Positions 34,897-45,815 of a stretch of 64,000 nucleotides of DNA are shown here, in pieces. Position numbers and translations under genes: made by a program. The DNA is taken from the NCBI GenBank assembly GCA_037176705.1, contig CM073898.1:40946988-41010987 (forward strand), in the 5' to 3' direction. The DNA is from Molossus alvarezi. Taxonomy: Eukaryota; Chordata; Mammalia; Chiroptera; Molossidae. Under the pieces are notes generated by a model that saw nothing but the letters and a program-made list of their open reading frames with translations, made no database searches and had not been told where the DNA came from. Each line of letters begins with the position of its first letter. The stretch's first letter is position 1.

Positions 34897-35133
34897 ATAT
34901 TTTTTTAATCCTCACCCGAGGACACTTTTGCATTTATCTTCAGATAGAGGAAGAGAGAGAGGGAGAGAGAGAGAAACATCGATGCAAGAGAGACACATTG
35001 CTGCCACCCACAAGACCCCAACAAGGGCTGGGTACAAACTGCAACCGAGGTACGTGCCTTTAGCGGGAACTGAACTTGGGTCACTCTGGACCACGGGTCA
35101 ATGCTCTAACTGCTGAGCCAAACCAGGCAGGGT
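34897..35133 (-). mobile_element. VES SINE with 11-bp TSD, reverse strand
   Basis: The head complement 'ctgagccaaaccaggcaggg' and tail complement 'aatcctcacccgaggacact' are present. The flanks ccaacaactat occur at 34886-34896 and 35134-35144. Confidence 0.95.
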
Positions 35134-35144
35134 CCAACAACTAT

Positions 35145-35676
35145 TTCTTAAATCAACTTCCTCGCTGTGTAATATAATAATATCTTTGTGTAGTATTTTG
35201 GATCTTCAGAGTCTAATAGCATAGGATTTCAGGCCATACGGCATTCTTCTTTTGTATGTTTCAAACATTCAAGTTATAGTTCTTTCTTATGTTTGCTAAC
35301 TTTTATATATCATATGGAATACAAATATAGTATAGTATTTTTGCATAGTTTAGTCACACATATCAGAAAATAGTGGAATTTCTACATGTACACACATAAT
35401 GTGACTCAGAAATGGAAACAAAGTCTTACTAAAGTGAATCTGAATGATTTGACTTATTCAAATCAAATAGCTTTTTGTTTGTACACATGTATCTACAATA
35501 GCAAAGATAGTTAATTCAAAACATTGATTTATTTTTAGTAAAATAGGTGGACTTTTGAGGCTAAAAATTAGATATGCATAAATATATAAATTATATAATT
35601 ATACAAAAATCTGAAAGAATATTACTAGAGGCATAAATGTTATTTAAAGTACTGATTAAGTCTTATGTCATATGTT
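35145..35676. other. Unassigned AT-rich stretch
   Basis: No recognisable feature. It forms the 5' flank of the young L1. Confidence 0.5.
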
Positions 35677-37932
35677 AAAACCATGAGTTCTAACAGGCCA
35701 ATATCACTGATGAACATAGATGCCAAAATCCTGAACAAAATACTAGCAAATCGAATCCAGCAATACACCAGAAAAATTATCCACCATGACCAGGTGGGAT
35801 TCATCCCAGGGATGCAAGGCTGGTACAATATTCGCAAATCCATAAATGTGATACACCACATAAATAAATTGAAGAATAAAAACCACATGATCATATCAAT
35901 AGATGCCGAAAAAGCCTTTGACAAAATCCAGCATCCATTTCTGATAAAAACGCTCAGCAGTGTGGGAATAGAGGGATCATATCTCGACATAATAAAGGCC
36001 ATATATGAAAGACCTACAGCCAACATCATACTCAATGGGCAAAAACTAAAAGCATTTCCCTTAAGAACAGGAACAAGGCAAGGATGCCCACTTTCGCCAC
36101 TCCTATTTAACATAGTGCTGGAAGTCTTAGCCACAGCAATCAGACAGGAAGAAAAAATAAAAGGGATCCAAATTGGAAAGGAGGAAGTGAAATTGTCATT
36201 ATTTGCAGATGACATGATACTGTACATAGAAAATCCCAAAGACTCCACCAAAAGCTTACTAGACTTAATAAATGAATTTGGCAAAGTAGCAGGATACAAA
36301 ATTAACGTCAAGAAATCGATGGCATTCTTATACACCAATGATGAACTCACAGAAAGAGAAACTAAGCAAACAATCCCATTTACCATTGCGGCAAAAAAAT
36401 TAAGATACCTAGGAATAAACTTAACCAAAGAGATAAAGGACCTATTCGCAGAAAACTACAGGTCTTTGAAAAAAGAAATAGAGCAAGATGTAAAAAAGTG
36501 GAAGAACATACCCTGTTCATGGATTGGGAGAATTAACATCATTAAAATGTCCATATTACCCAAAGCAATCTATAGATTCAACGCAATCCCCATCAAAATA
36601 CCAACGGCATACTTCAAAGAATTAGAACAATTACTTCAAAAGTTCATATGGAACCAAAAAAGGCCTCGAATAGCCACAGCAATCTTGAAAAGGAAGAACA
36701 AAGTTGGAGGGATCACAATACCAGATTTCAGGTTATACTACAAAGCCACCATAATCAAAACAGCCTGGTACTGGCACAAGAACAGGTATATAGACCAGTG
36801 GAACAGAATAGAGAACCCAGAAATGGACCCTAGGCAATATGCTCAATTAATATTTGACAAAGGTGGCAAGAGCATTCAGTGGAGTAAGGACAGCCTCTTT
36901 AATAAATGGTGCTGGGAAAATTGGACAGCTACTTGCCGAAAAATGAAACTAGATCATCAACTTACACCCTACACCAAAATAAACTCAAAATGGATAAAAG
37001 ACTTAAATGTAACTCATGAATCCATAAAAATCCTAGAGGAGACTGTGGGCAACAAAATATCAGACATCATACGCAGCAGAATTTTTACTGACACATCACC
37101 TAAGGCAATAGAAACAAAGGAGAAAATGAACACATGGGACTACATCAAACTCAAAAGCTTCTGCACAGCGAAAGATACAATCATCAAAACAGAAAGGCTA
37201 CCCACTGTATGGGAGAGCATAATTGCCAATGATATATCAGATAAGGGGTTAATTTCCAATACATATAGAGAGCTCATACAACTCCACAAAAGGAAGACAA
37301 AGAATCCAATTAAAAAATGGGCAGAGGAACTAAATAGACACCTCTCCAAACAGGACATACAAATGGCTAAGAGACATATGAAGAAATGTTCATCATCACT
37401 AATCATCAGAGAGATGCAAATCAAAACAACAATGAGGTATCACCTCACACCTGTCAGAATGGCCGCCATCAACAAATCATCAAACAACAAGTGTTGGCGA
37501 GGGTGTGGAGAAAAGGGGACTCTAGCACACTGTTGGTGGGAATGCAGACTGGTGCAGCCACTATGGAAAACAATATGGTGTCACCTCAAAAAATTAAAAA
37601 TTGAACTCCCATTTGACCCAGTGATCCCACTTCTAGGAATATACCCTAAGAAGCCTGAAACACCAATCAGAAAGAATATATGTACCCCCATCTTTGTAGC
37701 AGCACTATTTACAATCGCTAAGATCTGGAAACAGCCCAAGTGCCCATCAGTAGACGAATGGATTAAAAAGCTGTGGTACATATACACAATGGAGTACTAC
37801 GCAGCGGTAAGAAAGAAAGATCTCTTATCCTTTGAGACTACATGGAGGGACCTGGAAAGTATCATCCTAAGTGAAACAAGCCAAGCAGTGAAAGACAAAT
37901 TTCATATGATCTCACTGATTTCTGGAATATAA
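35665..37932 (+). CDS. Intact open frame: L1 ORF2 reverse transcriptase and C-terminal region, with host-derived start
   Basis: This 755-codon frame begins at an ATG in host flank. The first nine codons (MSYVKTMSS) come from flanking DNA and the TSD, then read in frame into L1 ORF2 ([14 protein letters not shown]). Reverse-transcriptase blocks are visible: IDAEKAFD (residues 79-86), [14 protein letters not shown] (near 135-150) and the catalytic FADD (180-183). The C-terminal cysteine-rich segment is at about 610-627 ([18 protein letters not shown]). The frame ends at the natural ORF2 stop (GI-stop). The endonuclease domain and the beginning of RT are absent, about 500 residues short of a full ORF2. 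It cannot retrotranspose by itself. Expression is unknown, and being open may only reflect youth. An internal ATG lies in the TSD (35,683). Confidence 0.85.
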   Translation: MSYVKTMSSNRPISLMNIDAKILNKILANRIQQYTRKIIHHDQVGFIPGMQGWYNIRKSINVIHHINKLKNKNHMIISIDAEKAFDKIQHPFLIKTLSSVGIEGSYLDIIKAIYERPTANIILNGQKLKAFPLRTGTRQGCPLSPLLFNIVLEVLATAIRQEEKIKGIQIGKEEVKLSLFADDMILYIENPKDSTKSLLDLINEFGKVAGYKINVKKSMAFLYTNDELTERETKQTIPFTIAAKKLRYLGINLTKEIKDLFAENYRSLKKEIEQDVKKWKNIPCSWIGRINIIKMSILPKAIYRFNAIPIKIPTAYFKELEQLLQKFIWNQKRPRIATAILKRKNKVGGITIPDFRLYYKATIIKTAWYWHKNRYIDQWNRIENPEMDPRQYAQLIFDKGGKSIQWSKDSLFNKWCWENWTATCRKMKLDHQLTPYTKINSKWIKDLNVTHESIKILEETVGNKISDIIRSRIFTDTSPKAIETKEKMNTWDYIKLKSFCTAKDTIIKTERLPTVWESIIANDISDKGLISNTYRELIQLHKRKTKNPIKKWAEELNRHLSKQDIQMAKRHMKKCSSSLIIREMQIKTTMRYHLTPVRMAAINKSSNNKCWRGCGEKGTLAHCWWECRLVQPLWKTIWCHLKKLKIELPFDPVIPLLGIYPKKPETPIRKNICTPIFVAALFTIAKIWKQPKCPSVDEWIKKLWYIYTMEYYAAVRKKDLLSFETTWRDLESIILSETSQAVKDKFHMISLISGI

Positions 37933-38121
37933 TGAACATAACAGTTTGAGGACAATCCCCTAAGGAGTGGGGAGCTGAGAGAGGGATGAACAACAGAACT
38001 TAAATGCATGGAGGCATGAACAGTGGACATGGACAACAATCAGGGGAAGGGGCAGGGAGGGAAGGGGGAGGGGGGCATCAGTGGGGGGAAAAGGAGAATC
38101 ATTTGTAACAAAAATTAATCA

Positions 38122-38160
<39 letters not shown>
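35693..38160 (+). mobile_element. Young 5'-truncated L1 with 16-bp TSD and pure poly(A)
   Basis: The L1 body begins inside ORF2 (acaggccaatatcactgatg) and runs to a 3'UTR with a G-rich tract (about 38,040-38,095), 'atcatttgtaacaaaaatta', an 'aataaa' signal at 38,121 and an uninterrupted A-tail to about 38,160. Identical flanks aaaaccatgagttcta lie at 35677-35692 and 38159-38174. The insertion point read on the bottom strand is TTTT/AA, the usual L1 endonuclease preference. The intact reading frame, pure tail and exact TSD all point to recent insertion. Confidence 0.97.
38124..38160 (+). repeat. Uninterrupted poly(A) tail of the young L1
   Basis: About 37 consecutive A residues follow the aataaa signal and run into the 3' TSD. 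Confidence 0.95.
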
Positions 38161-38164
<4 letters not shown>

Positions 38165-38174
38165 ATGAGTTCTA

Positions 38175-39914
38175 GCAAACATTTGAAGGAAGATACCAAA
38201 ATTAGCCTTCAGAATTATAGTATAAACTTATTAGTTAAGGCAACAAGGTTACATAAATCATATATACTAAATCATCTTTTTTTTGTTCTATAGTATAAAA
38301 TATTCAAAGCAAAATTCTTAAGGTTCTTATGACATATTAAATGAATGTGTATTAAAAACTATTTTAAACCACATTATTTCTACCTAAGAAAGCAAATTTA
38401 ATGCACTAGCTTTTTCCACATTCATTCAATTATTTATTCATCATTCATCTTATAAATATTTACTGAGCCCCCTGCTCTTACACCACTATGGGGAAGGCAG
38501 AAACGTAAACCATATGGCCATCATACAGTGTGATAAGTGCTCTGGGTAATTTACTAAGTTAGGCTACTCACAGGAACAAATAAGTTAATTACAAAAGGTC
38601 CCTCAATAGTGTTACTTCTGAAGTGAATGGTTTTAAAAACAAAAAGTTGCCTACATTAGACTTCGTTATACTATAAAAAACTGGCCCGTGGAAAACTCTA
38701 GAATTATTATATTTACATTAAGGAAAATTAGTTAAGATGCCTATCTTCTTGACTTTATATTCATTTTTAATGGACGCCTACTCTTCATCTTTTTTCTTCA
38801 GTTCTAGAAGTTCTTGAAAGACATTATAACAGGTTCATTTTAATAAGAGAAAGGACAATCACATAGAAAATGACTAAATTATTCTTAGTTTGGAATTTCA
38901 CTGTTTGTTTATTTATTTATTTATTTATTTTTGCCTCAGGCTTTGGGACATTAAGGCCATGTTACAAATCCTGGTCACTGTTTTTACAAAAAAGCAAAAA
39001 TGAGAGTTTACTATCATCTCAGTAATGACAAAACAGTTGCTCATTACTGCTCATTAGTTTTGTATTAGATTCATTTGCAATAGCAATATGTCTTCTCTTC
39101 ATACTCGACTGCAAAGCAGCTGAGATGATTTGACACCTGCTGTACAGTAGAATTCATTAGATAGTAATAATACAAATAGAAATTTAGAAGCTGGACTTCT
39201 ATTTGCCTCTGTGATGACTCTGTATAGGAACAGGCCTCTGAAATCATCTAGGCTAGAATAAGATAAATATGCACAACAGATAATCAAGGTTTTCAAATAC
39301 TGAATTCTCTGTTTTTATATCTATAATAATGTTCTATATATACAATGTAATATTTTAATGAGTGGCACAATTTCCAAAATAATGAAGCACTTTCTACTGT
39401 GCAGATGAAATGAAATGTTTACTTAAAGAACCATACTGAATGAAAAACAAGCATAAGATAGTACTATAAAACGCAAACAGAGTAAAATACAAAACAGGAA
39501 AAACACCTTGGAAAAGACATTAAAATTGTTAAAAAACAAAGACCAAATTTTAAAAGCATTCAAAGAATATACCTTTCAAAAATATCCTTCCAAACTGAAG
39601 GGGAAAATAAAAATATTTTTAAACAAACAAAAATGTAGCATCAACAAATCCTCACTAAATAAATACTACAGGTGATCTTCAAGCAGAAAAAAAATAATTC
39701 TATAGGGAAGCTTGGATGTGCAGAATCGAAGAGCAATAAAAGTGTAATTACATGGGCAAATGCAAACACATACACTTTATAAAACACAAATAATAATAAC
39801 AGGTCATGAGGTTTAAAAACATGCATGAAATTGCAATACATGATAATAATAACAAATAATTTATGAAGGGGTAAATGGTGATAGAATTATTTTAAGACCC
39901 TTACTGTGTCTGGG
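38175..39914. other. Unassigned AT-rich stretch
   Basis: Contains a short (TTTA)n array at 38,908-38,932. Nothing else recognised. Confidence 0.5.
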
Positions 39915-39930
39915 AAGTGGGTAAACTCTA

Positions 39931-40185
39931 TTATTATTTTTTTTTTATCCTCACCCAAGGATATTTTTCCATTTTTTGTACAGATAGAGTGGGAGGGAGA
40001 GAGAGGAAGGGAGAGAGAGAGAGAAACATCGACGTGAAGGGACACATCGAGTGGCTGCCACCCACACAACCAACCAGGGCCGGGGACAAACTGCAACCGA
40101 AGTGCGTGCCCTTAGCGGGAACCGAACCCGGGTCTCTCCAGACCGCAGGCCGACGCTCTAACCGCTGAGCCAAACTGGCCAGGGC
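39931..40185 (-). mobile_element. VES SINE with exact 16-bp TSD, reverse strand
   Basis: A near-consensus, CpG-rich copy. The head complement 'gctgagccaaactggccagg' and B-box complement 'gcgggaaccgaacccgggtc' are present. The flanks aagtgggtaaactcta are identical at 39915-39930 and 40186-40201. It is a young-looking insertion. Confidence 0.97.
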
Positions 40186-40201
40186 AAGTGGGTAAACTCT
40201 A

Positions 40202-40654
40202 ATAAAACAAAGATGCATATTGTGATCTCTAATGTAAAATCCAAAGAAGTAGTGGAAGAATATGTAACTATTAAGATTGAAAGAATATATAGAAAAAAAC
40301 TATAAAATTTTTTCAATCATTACAATAGAATGCAAGAAGGACATAGAAGGCAAGAAAAAGAGTAAAGACAGGCCAAATAGAAAGCAAATTGTAAGACAAT
40401 AGATGCAAATACAATAATCACCTTAAATTGTTTATGAACTAAATGATCCAAATAAAAGATAAAGACAGTTAGACTCAATTTTAAAAAGTTGATTATAAGA
40501 AACACATCTAAAAATACATAAAGCTGCAAGGTAAACAGATGAAATAGATAATCCATGTTAATACCAACCAAAAAGAACTATTTACCTCCATTAATGTATT
40601 TCTATATTAATATATAGTTAATCTATATCTATATTAAGAGAAAGATTCGACATC
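40202..40654. other. Unassigned AT-rich stretch
   Basis: No recognisable feature. Confidence 0.5.
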
Positions 40655-41188
40655 TCCTAATTCTTTTCACATCCCAGAGAACCACTGACTTGCTTTCTGT
40701 CATTACACATTTGCATTTCCTGGAATTATTTATGATTAGAATCATACAGTTTGTACTATTATTTAGTATAGCCTTATTCACTTAGCAAAATTATTTTGTG
40801 ATTCATCCATGTTATAGTGTGTATCAATAGTTCTTTTTATTGTAATCAGTGAGTATGGAAATCCTACTATTTGTTTATCTACTTGTTAATGGATATTTGG
40901 GTTGTTTCCATCTTGGGGTACTACAGCTGAAACTGCTACCAATATTAGTGTAGCAAACTTGGTATGGACCTATGCTTTCATTTTCCTTGGGTCAATACCT
41001 AGGACAAGTCTACCTAGGACAAGTCTGACTGGATTACATGGGAGATGTACGTAATCTTTGTAAGAAACTGCTAAACTGTGTTTCAAAGTGGCTGTGTTAT
41101 TTTATATCCTTATCAGAAGTGTATGAGTGTCCCAGTTCCTCCACATTCTAATACTCAATATGATCAATTTTGAAAATTTTAGACATTC
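40655..41188 (-). repeat. Ancient L1M ORF2 fragment (part 1), reverse strand
   Basis: 'taatggatatttgggttgtt', 'tcctccacattctaatactc' and related blocks are minus-strand L1 ORF2. It continues at 44,093 after the hAT element, so the transposon landed in it. A 15-bp exact tandem duplication lies at 40,996-41,025. Confidence 0.75.
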
Positions 41189-41557
41189 TAATAAATCAGT
41201 GGTTCTCAACCTTCCTAATGCCGCAACCCTTTAATACAGTTCCTCATGTTGTGGTGACCCCCAACCATAAAATTATTTTTGTTGCTACTTCATAACTGTA
41301 ATTTTGTTACTGTTATGAATCGTAATGTAAATATCTGATATGCAGGATATATTTTCACTGTTACAAATTTAACAGAATTAAAGCATAGTGATTGCTCACA
41401 AAAACAATATGTAATTATATATTGTGAAATATTTATTTCTAATTACAAATAAATGAAATTTTGTCTTGAAGCATGGTGTAGCATGGGTAACAGTCTTAAT
41501 ATAACAACAGTAAACTACATTGCTACATTTTGCAATAGTATGTGTAAAAAGCCAACA

Positions 41558-43359
41558 TCAATGGGAAGATTGAGATTGCTTCTTTCTCACCAGATCAGAA
41601 ATTCTCAGGGTAGTCTTTGCAAGACCACAACGAAGATCATCTTCCACAACAAGTTTGCTTCTGTATTAAGACTTGATAACCAACAAGCTGGAAAACCCTG
41701 TTTCACAGACATGTTGTTGGAAATGGAAGAAGAAGGTGCAACACAGTCTCAGACAGAACAGAATATGACTGCAAACACTTGATTCAGAATTTTGTAACTG
41801 GCTTTGTAGAGAAATCAGTTCTTGCTGCATCACCGTTAATAAGTTCAATGAAGTCCTCTTGTGCTGTCTCAGGAACATCTTCAGCTCTGACTGTGAATGG
41901 GCTTCTGGCAAGTGCAAATGGGGTGTCAGGTAGATTTGGAAAGTAGGATGAAATTTCGTCTGCAAGCATTTGCAAGTGTTCTTTCTCAGAAATTATCATC
42001 GTAACCCTTTTGTCTGGTTCAACGTCATGTTCCTCAAAGAAAGCAGATAAGGTAGGCAATATGTAAATTTTATGTTCATCCAGTTTTTTGTTTTTTGTTT
42101 TTTCCAAAGCTGAAGTTTCATTTGGAATGAATGGATCTTTTCAGACAAATCAAGGCATTTGATCCTTGCGGTGATAAATTTAACTTATTCAAGATGGCAA
42201 AGATGTCAACCAAGTAGGCTATTTTCTGCAGTTCACTTTTATTGCTGAAATGTGCTTCAAACTGCAGTCTTGCTTTCTGATTAAAAAACATTTTGAGTTC
42301 ATCACAAAGCTCAAAAACTTTTAAAAAACTTTTCCTGTTGACAACCACCTCACTTCAACGTGAAATAGCCGAGCATTGTTCGGCACATCCAACTCATTGC
42401 ACCGTTGCAAAAACAGTTGACTGTTTAAAGTGCTCACCTTTACAAAATTGACAGAATTTATGACGCTTTTCATTACTTCTTGTAACTCTTGTGGCAGCAT
42501 CTTCATTGTTAACATTTGCCGATGAATCATACAGTGAGTTCCGACGACTTTTGGTGACTCATTCAGTACCAAATGTTGAAATCCAGATCGACATCCTAGC
42601 ATAGCTGGAGCACCATCTGTGCAAACACCACAAACCTTTTCCCAAGAGATCTTATGCTCTTTCAGAAATGAACCAACTGTGTCAAATACATCACATGCAA
42701 TAGTTGTCGTTTCAAGAGATTTGCAAAAAAGAAACTCATCTTTAAAGTCTCCATCATTAACATACCTCACATAAACCAGTAACTGTGAACAGTTTGCAAC
42801 GTCTGTAGATTCATCAAGCTGGATGCTAAATACTGCAAGTGGAGCAGATTTAATTTCCTGGATTACCTAATCAAGAATATCAGCAGACATGTCATCTATT
42901 CTTCTGCAGACAGTGTCGTTAGATAAGGTAATTGCACTCAATTTTGTAACATATTTGTCTCCGATCATAACTCGAACAATGTCTCTGGCCACTGGCAACT
43001 GTAAATTCTCAGCAATGGTATGAGGTTTCATAGCTCTGGCGATTGTGAGTGCCACCAAATATGAAGCTTCAAGGGCTGCTATATTTTGTTTGTGGTACTT
43101 GCCACCAGTGTCAAGTCTGGCTTTCTTGAGTCCAACAGCTTTGCTTCTAAAATAATTGGTATCCTTGCTGGCAAAGCTCGGATGCTTGCTATCAAAATGG
43201 CATTTTAGTTTGTTTGGCTTCATAGATTCGGCTGATAGAACTTCACAACAAATAACACGTGTGGGTTTCTCAATTCCTGCTGTAATTATTGAGGTAAAAC
43301 CATAATTGTGAAAAATCCTCACTATATTTTCTTTTCTTAACGTTCTTTACACGATCCAT
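41558..43359 (-). pseudogene. hAT (SPIN-type) transposase, inactivated
   Basis: It encodes a cut-and-paste DNA transposase acting on its own inverted ends in the nucleus. About 600 codons from ATG at 43,359 (MDRVKNVKKRKYSEDFS) to a stop at 41,558. Visible parts: a BED-finger-like N-terminus (near 43,190-43,260), the first acidic block QLDESTD (near 42,805-42,826), CTDGAPAMLG (near 42,595-42,622), GTHCMIHR (near 42,520-42,540) and the C-terminal dimerisation block CETGFSSLLVIKS (near 41,668-41,706). It is broken by a frameshift near the start (43,300-43,320), a nonsense codon at 42,867-42,869, shifts near 42,325-42,345 and 42,100-42,120, one or more shifts near 41,790-41,800, and a nonsense codon at 41,666-41,668. 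No intact protein is possible. The breaks argue against domestication. Confidence 0.88.
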
Positions 43360-43714
43360 TGTCATGGGATGGTTTGCTAATGAAAATAATATATAACAAT
43401 AGCTTTAAGAATACAAAAGATCATACATGGCATAGTTTAGTCAATACAATTCATTACAGTTTTCTATGATTTACCATTCTCTGTTTTTTTGTTGTTGTTT
43501 TTTTATACCTGTTACTATCACAAGGGGGCAGTATTCACATCAACCACAGCTGAATATAAAAAGACCAATCAGCATGCAGATTAAGTTCCCATGGTACAGG
43601 GTTTTTTTTTGTTGTTTTTTTTTTTTTTTTGCAGTAGTTGATGATTTTACAGTACATGATTTCAGATTTACCTAGTAATTATAATTCATGAAGTGTCGTT
43701 TTACCTCCAATACT

Positions 43715-43786
43715 GCTGCTTTCAACACAGTAGCTGCTTTTAACAGAGTAGCTGCTTTCTACACAGTAGCTGCTCTCTACACATGT
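43715..43786. repeat. 18-bp tandem array (4 units) in the SPIN-like element
   Basis: Four consecutive units of the form gctgctttcaacacagta, with one to several substitutions each. They lie in the 5' non-coding region of the transposase gene. Confidence 0.9.
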
Positions 43787-43817
43787 GTGACTGGTCCAAA
43801 TAAGTACATTATGGCAC

Positions 43818-43868
43818 CAACCCTGTCACATACACCTGTATTTGTACAGGGTGTATGTGATGGGGTTG
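43818..43868. repeat. Imperfect palindrome in the SPIN-like element
   Basis: The arms caaccctgtcacatacacc and ggtgtatgtgatggggttg pair with a mismatch and are separated by a short loop. Directly downstream a 16-bp unit gtatgtgggcatatct is repeated (43,898-43,929). Confidence 0.85.
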
Positions 43869-44092
43869 ACGTGATGATGTCATCACACCAGGTACTTGTA
43901 TGTGGGCATATCTGTATGTGGGCATATCTGCATGTGGGTGGACCCGCCTGGAGATGGATAGAGGAGCGATGTCTTGGTTCCTAAGACCATCAAAAATATG
44001 TATTTTGCGATGGTCTTAGGCAACCCCTATGAATAGGCCGTTTGACCCCCAAAGGGGTTGCGACCCACAGGTTGAGAATCGCTGTAATAAAT

Positions 44093-44240
44093 GCATAATG
44101 CTAGCTCATTGTTGTTTAAATTTGGGGTTGGGGTTCCCTAATGTCCAGTGATGTCAGGAATATTTTCAGGTTATTTGCTCTATATATTTTCTCTGGTTAA
44201 ATGTCTGTTTTGTTTTCAATTATGATTCTTTTAAAATATG
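44093..44240 (-). repeat. Ancient L1M ORF2 fragment (part 2), reverse strand
   Basis: Continuation of the 40,655-41,188 L1M across the hAT insertion: 'ccctaatgtccagtgatgtc' and 'ttttctctggttaaatgtct' are the expected next L1 blocks. Confidence 0.65.
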
Positions 44241-44417
44241 CTCACACATTCTTCACTACTCCTCAAGAAAAGGAGCATCATTCCTATTACCTTTAGTGTG
44301 GGCTAGATGTAATGTGAATTTTGTTTGTTAGGTTTCTCTCTTACTTTTTTGTTTCTTCTTCTCATGCTCTACGTGAGCCTCCAGCTTGTCTCATTCTGAT
44401 CTCATTTATTTATTTTT

Positions 44418-44673
44418 TATCCTCACCCGAGGACATTTTTCCTTTTTTTTTTTTTTTTTTTTTGTTCAGATAGAGTGGGAGGGAGGGAGAGGAAGAGAGA
44501 GAGAGAGAGAGAAACATCGACGTGAAAGGGACACATCGAGTGGCTGCCACCCTCACAACCAACCAGGGCCAGGGACAAACTGCAGCCGAGGTATGTGCCT
44601 TTATCAGGAACAAAACCCAGGTCCCTCTGGACTGCAGGCTGACACTCTAACCGCTGAGCCAAACTGGCCTGGG
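44418..44673 (-). mobile_element. VES SINE with exact 17-bp TSD, reverse strand
   Basis: The head complement 'gctgagccaaactggcctgg', (GA)n and tail complement 'atcctcacccgaggacattt' are present. The flanks ctcatttatttattttt occur at 44401-44417 and 44674-44690, though these are low in complexity. Confidence 0.95.
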
Positions 44674-44690
44674 CTCATTTATTTATTTTT

Positions 44691-45420
44691 ATGCATTATT
44701 GCCATTATCTCTGGGCCAGCTCTTTACATCCTATTTATAACATGGAGAGGACAGGTTTGGGGGTGAGCCTGTCCATCCAACCCCGCTCTTGGATCTTGCT
44801 ATTCCAAGTCAAGGATGTCGTCTTCCTCTAGAGAATTTTGTGCACAGCCTGAACACAGGAGAGATACACATCCATACACTGAATTCTCCATTGATTTTTG
44901 CCAAAATTCACTGAATTTTGCATCTGTTCTTCATTTTGGGTTGGGTATTTTGTACTCTTTTAGTTTTTATATGGAAAAAGTAGAAATTTCTTCTCTTTTT
45001 CCTCTTTGTTGAGTCTGGTAGGCTTTGGAGAGCACAATGTGGCAGAAAGCCTTGGTCTACCATGCTTAAATGGAAGTCATTCTAACTTTTCAAAATTTAT
45101 AGAAAATATAGGATGAATAGAGTTGCATTTACAAATGCATGCATTTATATTATTATTTCCTTAGTAAAGGTGAGACAGCAGCTATGATTGTTAAACTGTC
45201 TTTCAGGAAGATCGTATCAACTGAGATGCCATATTCAGCACACCAATATGCCTACCTGCCTGCCTTCCACTAATCGTGTTATCATTCTTTTTCATCTTTA
45301 CACATGACATAAATAAAAATGGTATAGGATCTTTTTACTGTTTATCTGTTTCTAGTAGTAAATATTTTATCATTATATTGCAATTTGTAATTTTTTCTGA
45401 AATAAAATCCTTTTATAAAG
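44691..45420. other. Unassigned stretch
   Basis: No recognisable feature. Confidence 0.5.
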
Positions 45421-45455
45421 GACTTTATTTATTTATTTATTTATTTATTTATTTG
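45421..45455. repeat. (TTTA)n microsatellite
   Basis: About eight ATTT units. Confidence 0.95.
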
Positions 45456-45815
45456 AAATTGGCTCACATGATTATGGGGGTTGAGAAGTGCCATGAGCTA
45501 CCATCTGCATGCTAAAGACCCCAGAAAAGCTGATAGTGTGGTTCTGAGAACCTGTGGGTTAATGGTATACTTCCCAGACCAGGGCAGGAAAAGACTTATA
45601 TCCCAGCTCAAACAGTAAAGCAGAGAGTGAATTTCCCTTTCCTCCACCTCTTGGTCTATTCAGACTCTGAATATAACACACTGGGGCAGAAAATCTGCTT
45701 TACTCCGTTCACTGATTAAAATGCTAATCATATCTCAAAACACCCTCACAGACACACTCAGAAATAATGTTTAATTTGTGTACTAGTCAGGCTGACATAA
45801 AATTAACCATCACAG
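45456..45815. repeat. Ancient dispersed repeat, family not named
   Basis: 'aaacaccctcacagacacac' and the terminal 'cataaaattaaccatcacag' are blocks I associate with an abundant old mammalian repeat, preceded by 'tatcccagctcaaacagtaa'. I cannot give the family name with confidence. Confidence 0.5.

Larger units (their letters stand above)
41197..44084 (-). mobile_element. SPIN-like hAT DNA transposon, near full length (2,888 bp) with exact 8-bp TSD
   Basis: The left end cagtggttctcaaccttcct and right end 'cacaggttgagaatcgctg' form the inverted termini of the SPIN/Charlie-type hAT group. The right subterminal region carries 'ggggttgcgacccacaggtt'. The flanks taataaat at 41189-41196 and 44085-44092 are identical, an 8-bp hAT target duplication. 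A broken transposase gene lies on the minus strand (41,558-43,359). The non-coding right part (43,690-43,940) contains an 18-bp tandem array, a 16-bp repeat and a palindrome. SPIN is known as a horizontally transferred family in several tetrapods including bats. A close relative of SPIN is the alternative. Confidence 0.88.

Noticed and set aside
35640..36428. 262-codon minus-strand open frame
   Set aside because: It is a shadow of the intact L1 ORF2 frame on the plus strand.
41558..43359. Possible domesticated transposase gene
   Set aside because: It has at least two nonsense codons and several frameshifts, and it still sits between intact inverted ends with a TSD. This is a dead transposon, not a host gene.
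43688..43984. 98-codon plus-strand frame with a repeated AAFNTVAAF pattern
   Set aside because: It is produced by the 18-bp tandem array in the non-coding part of the SPIN-like transposon.
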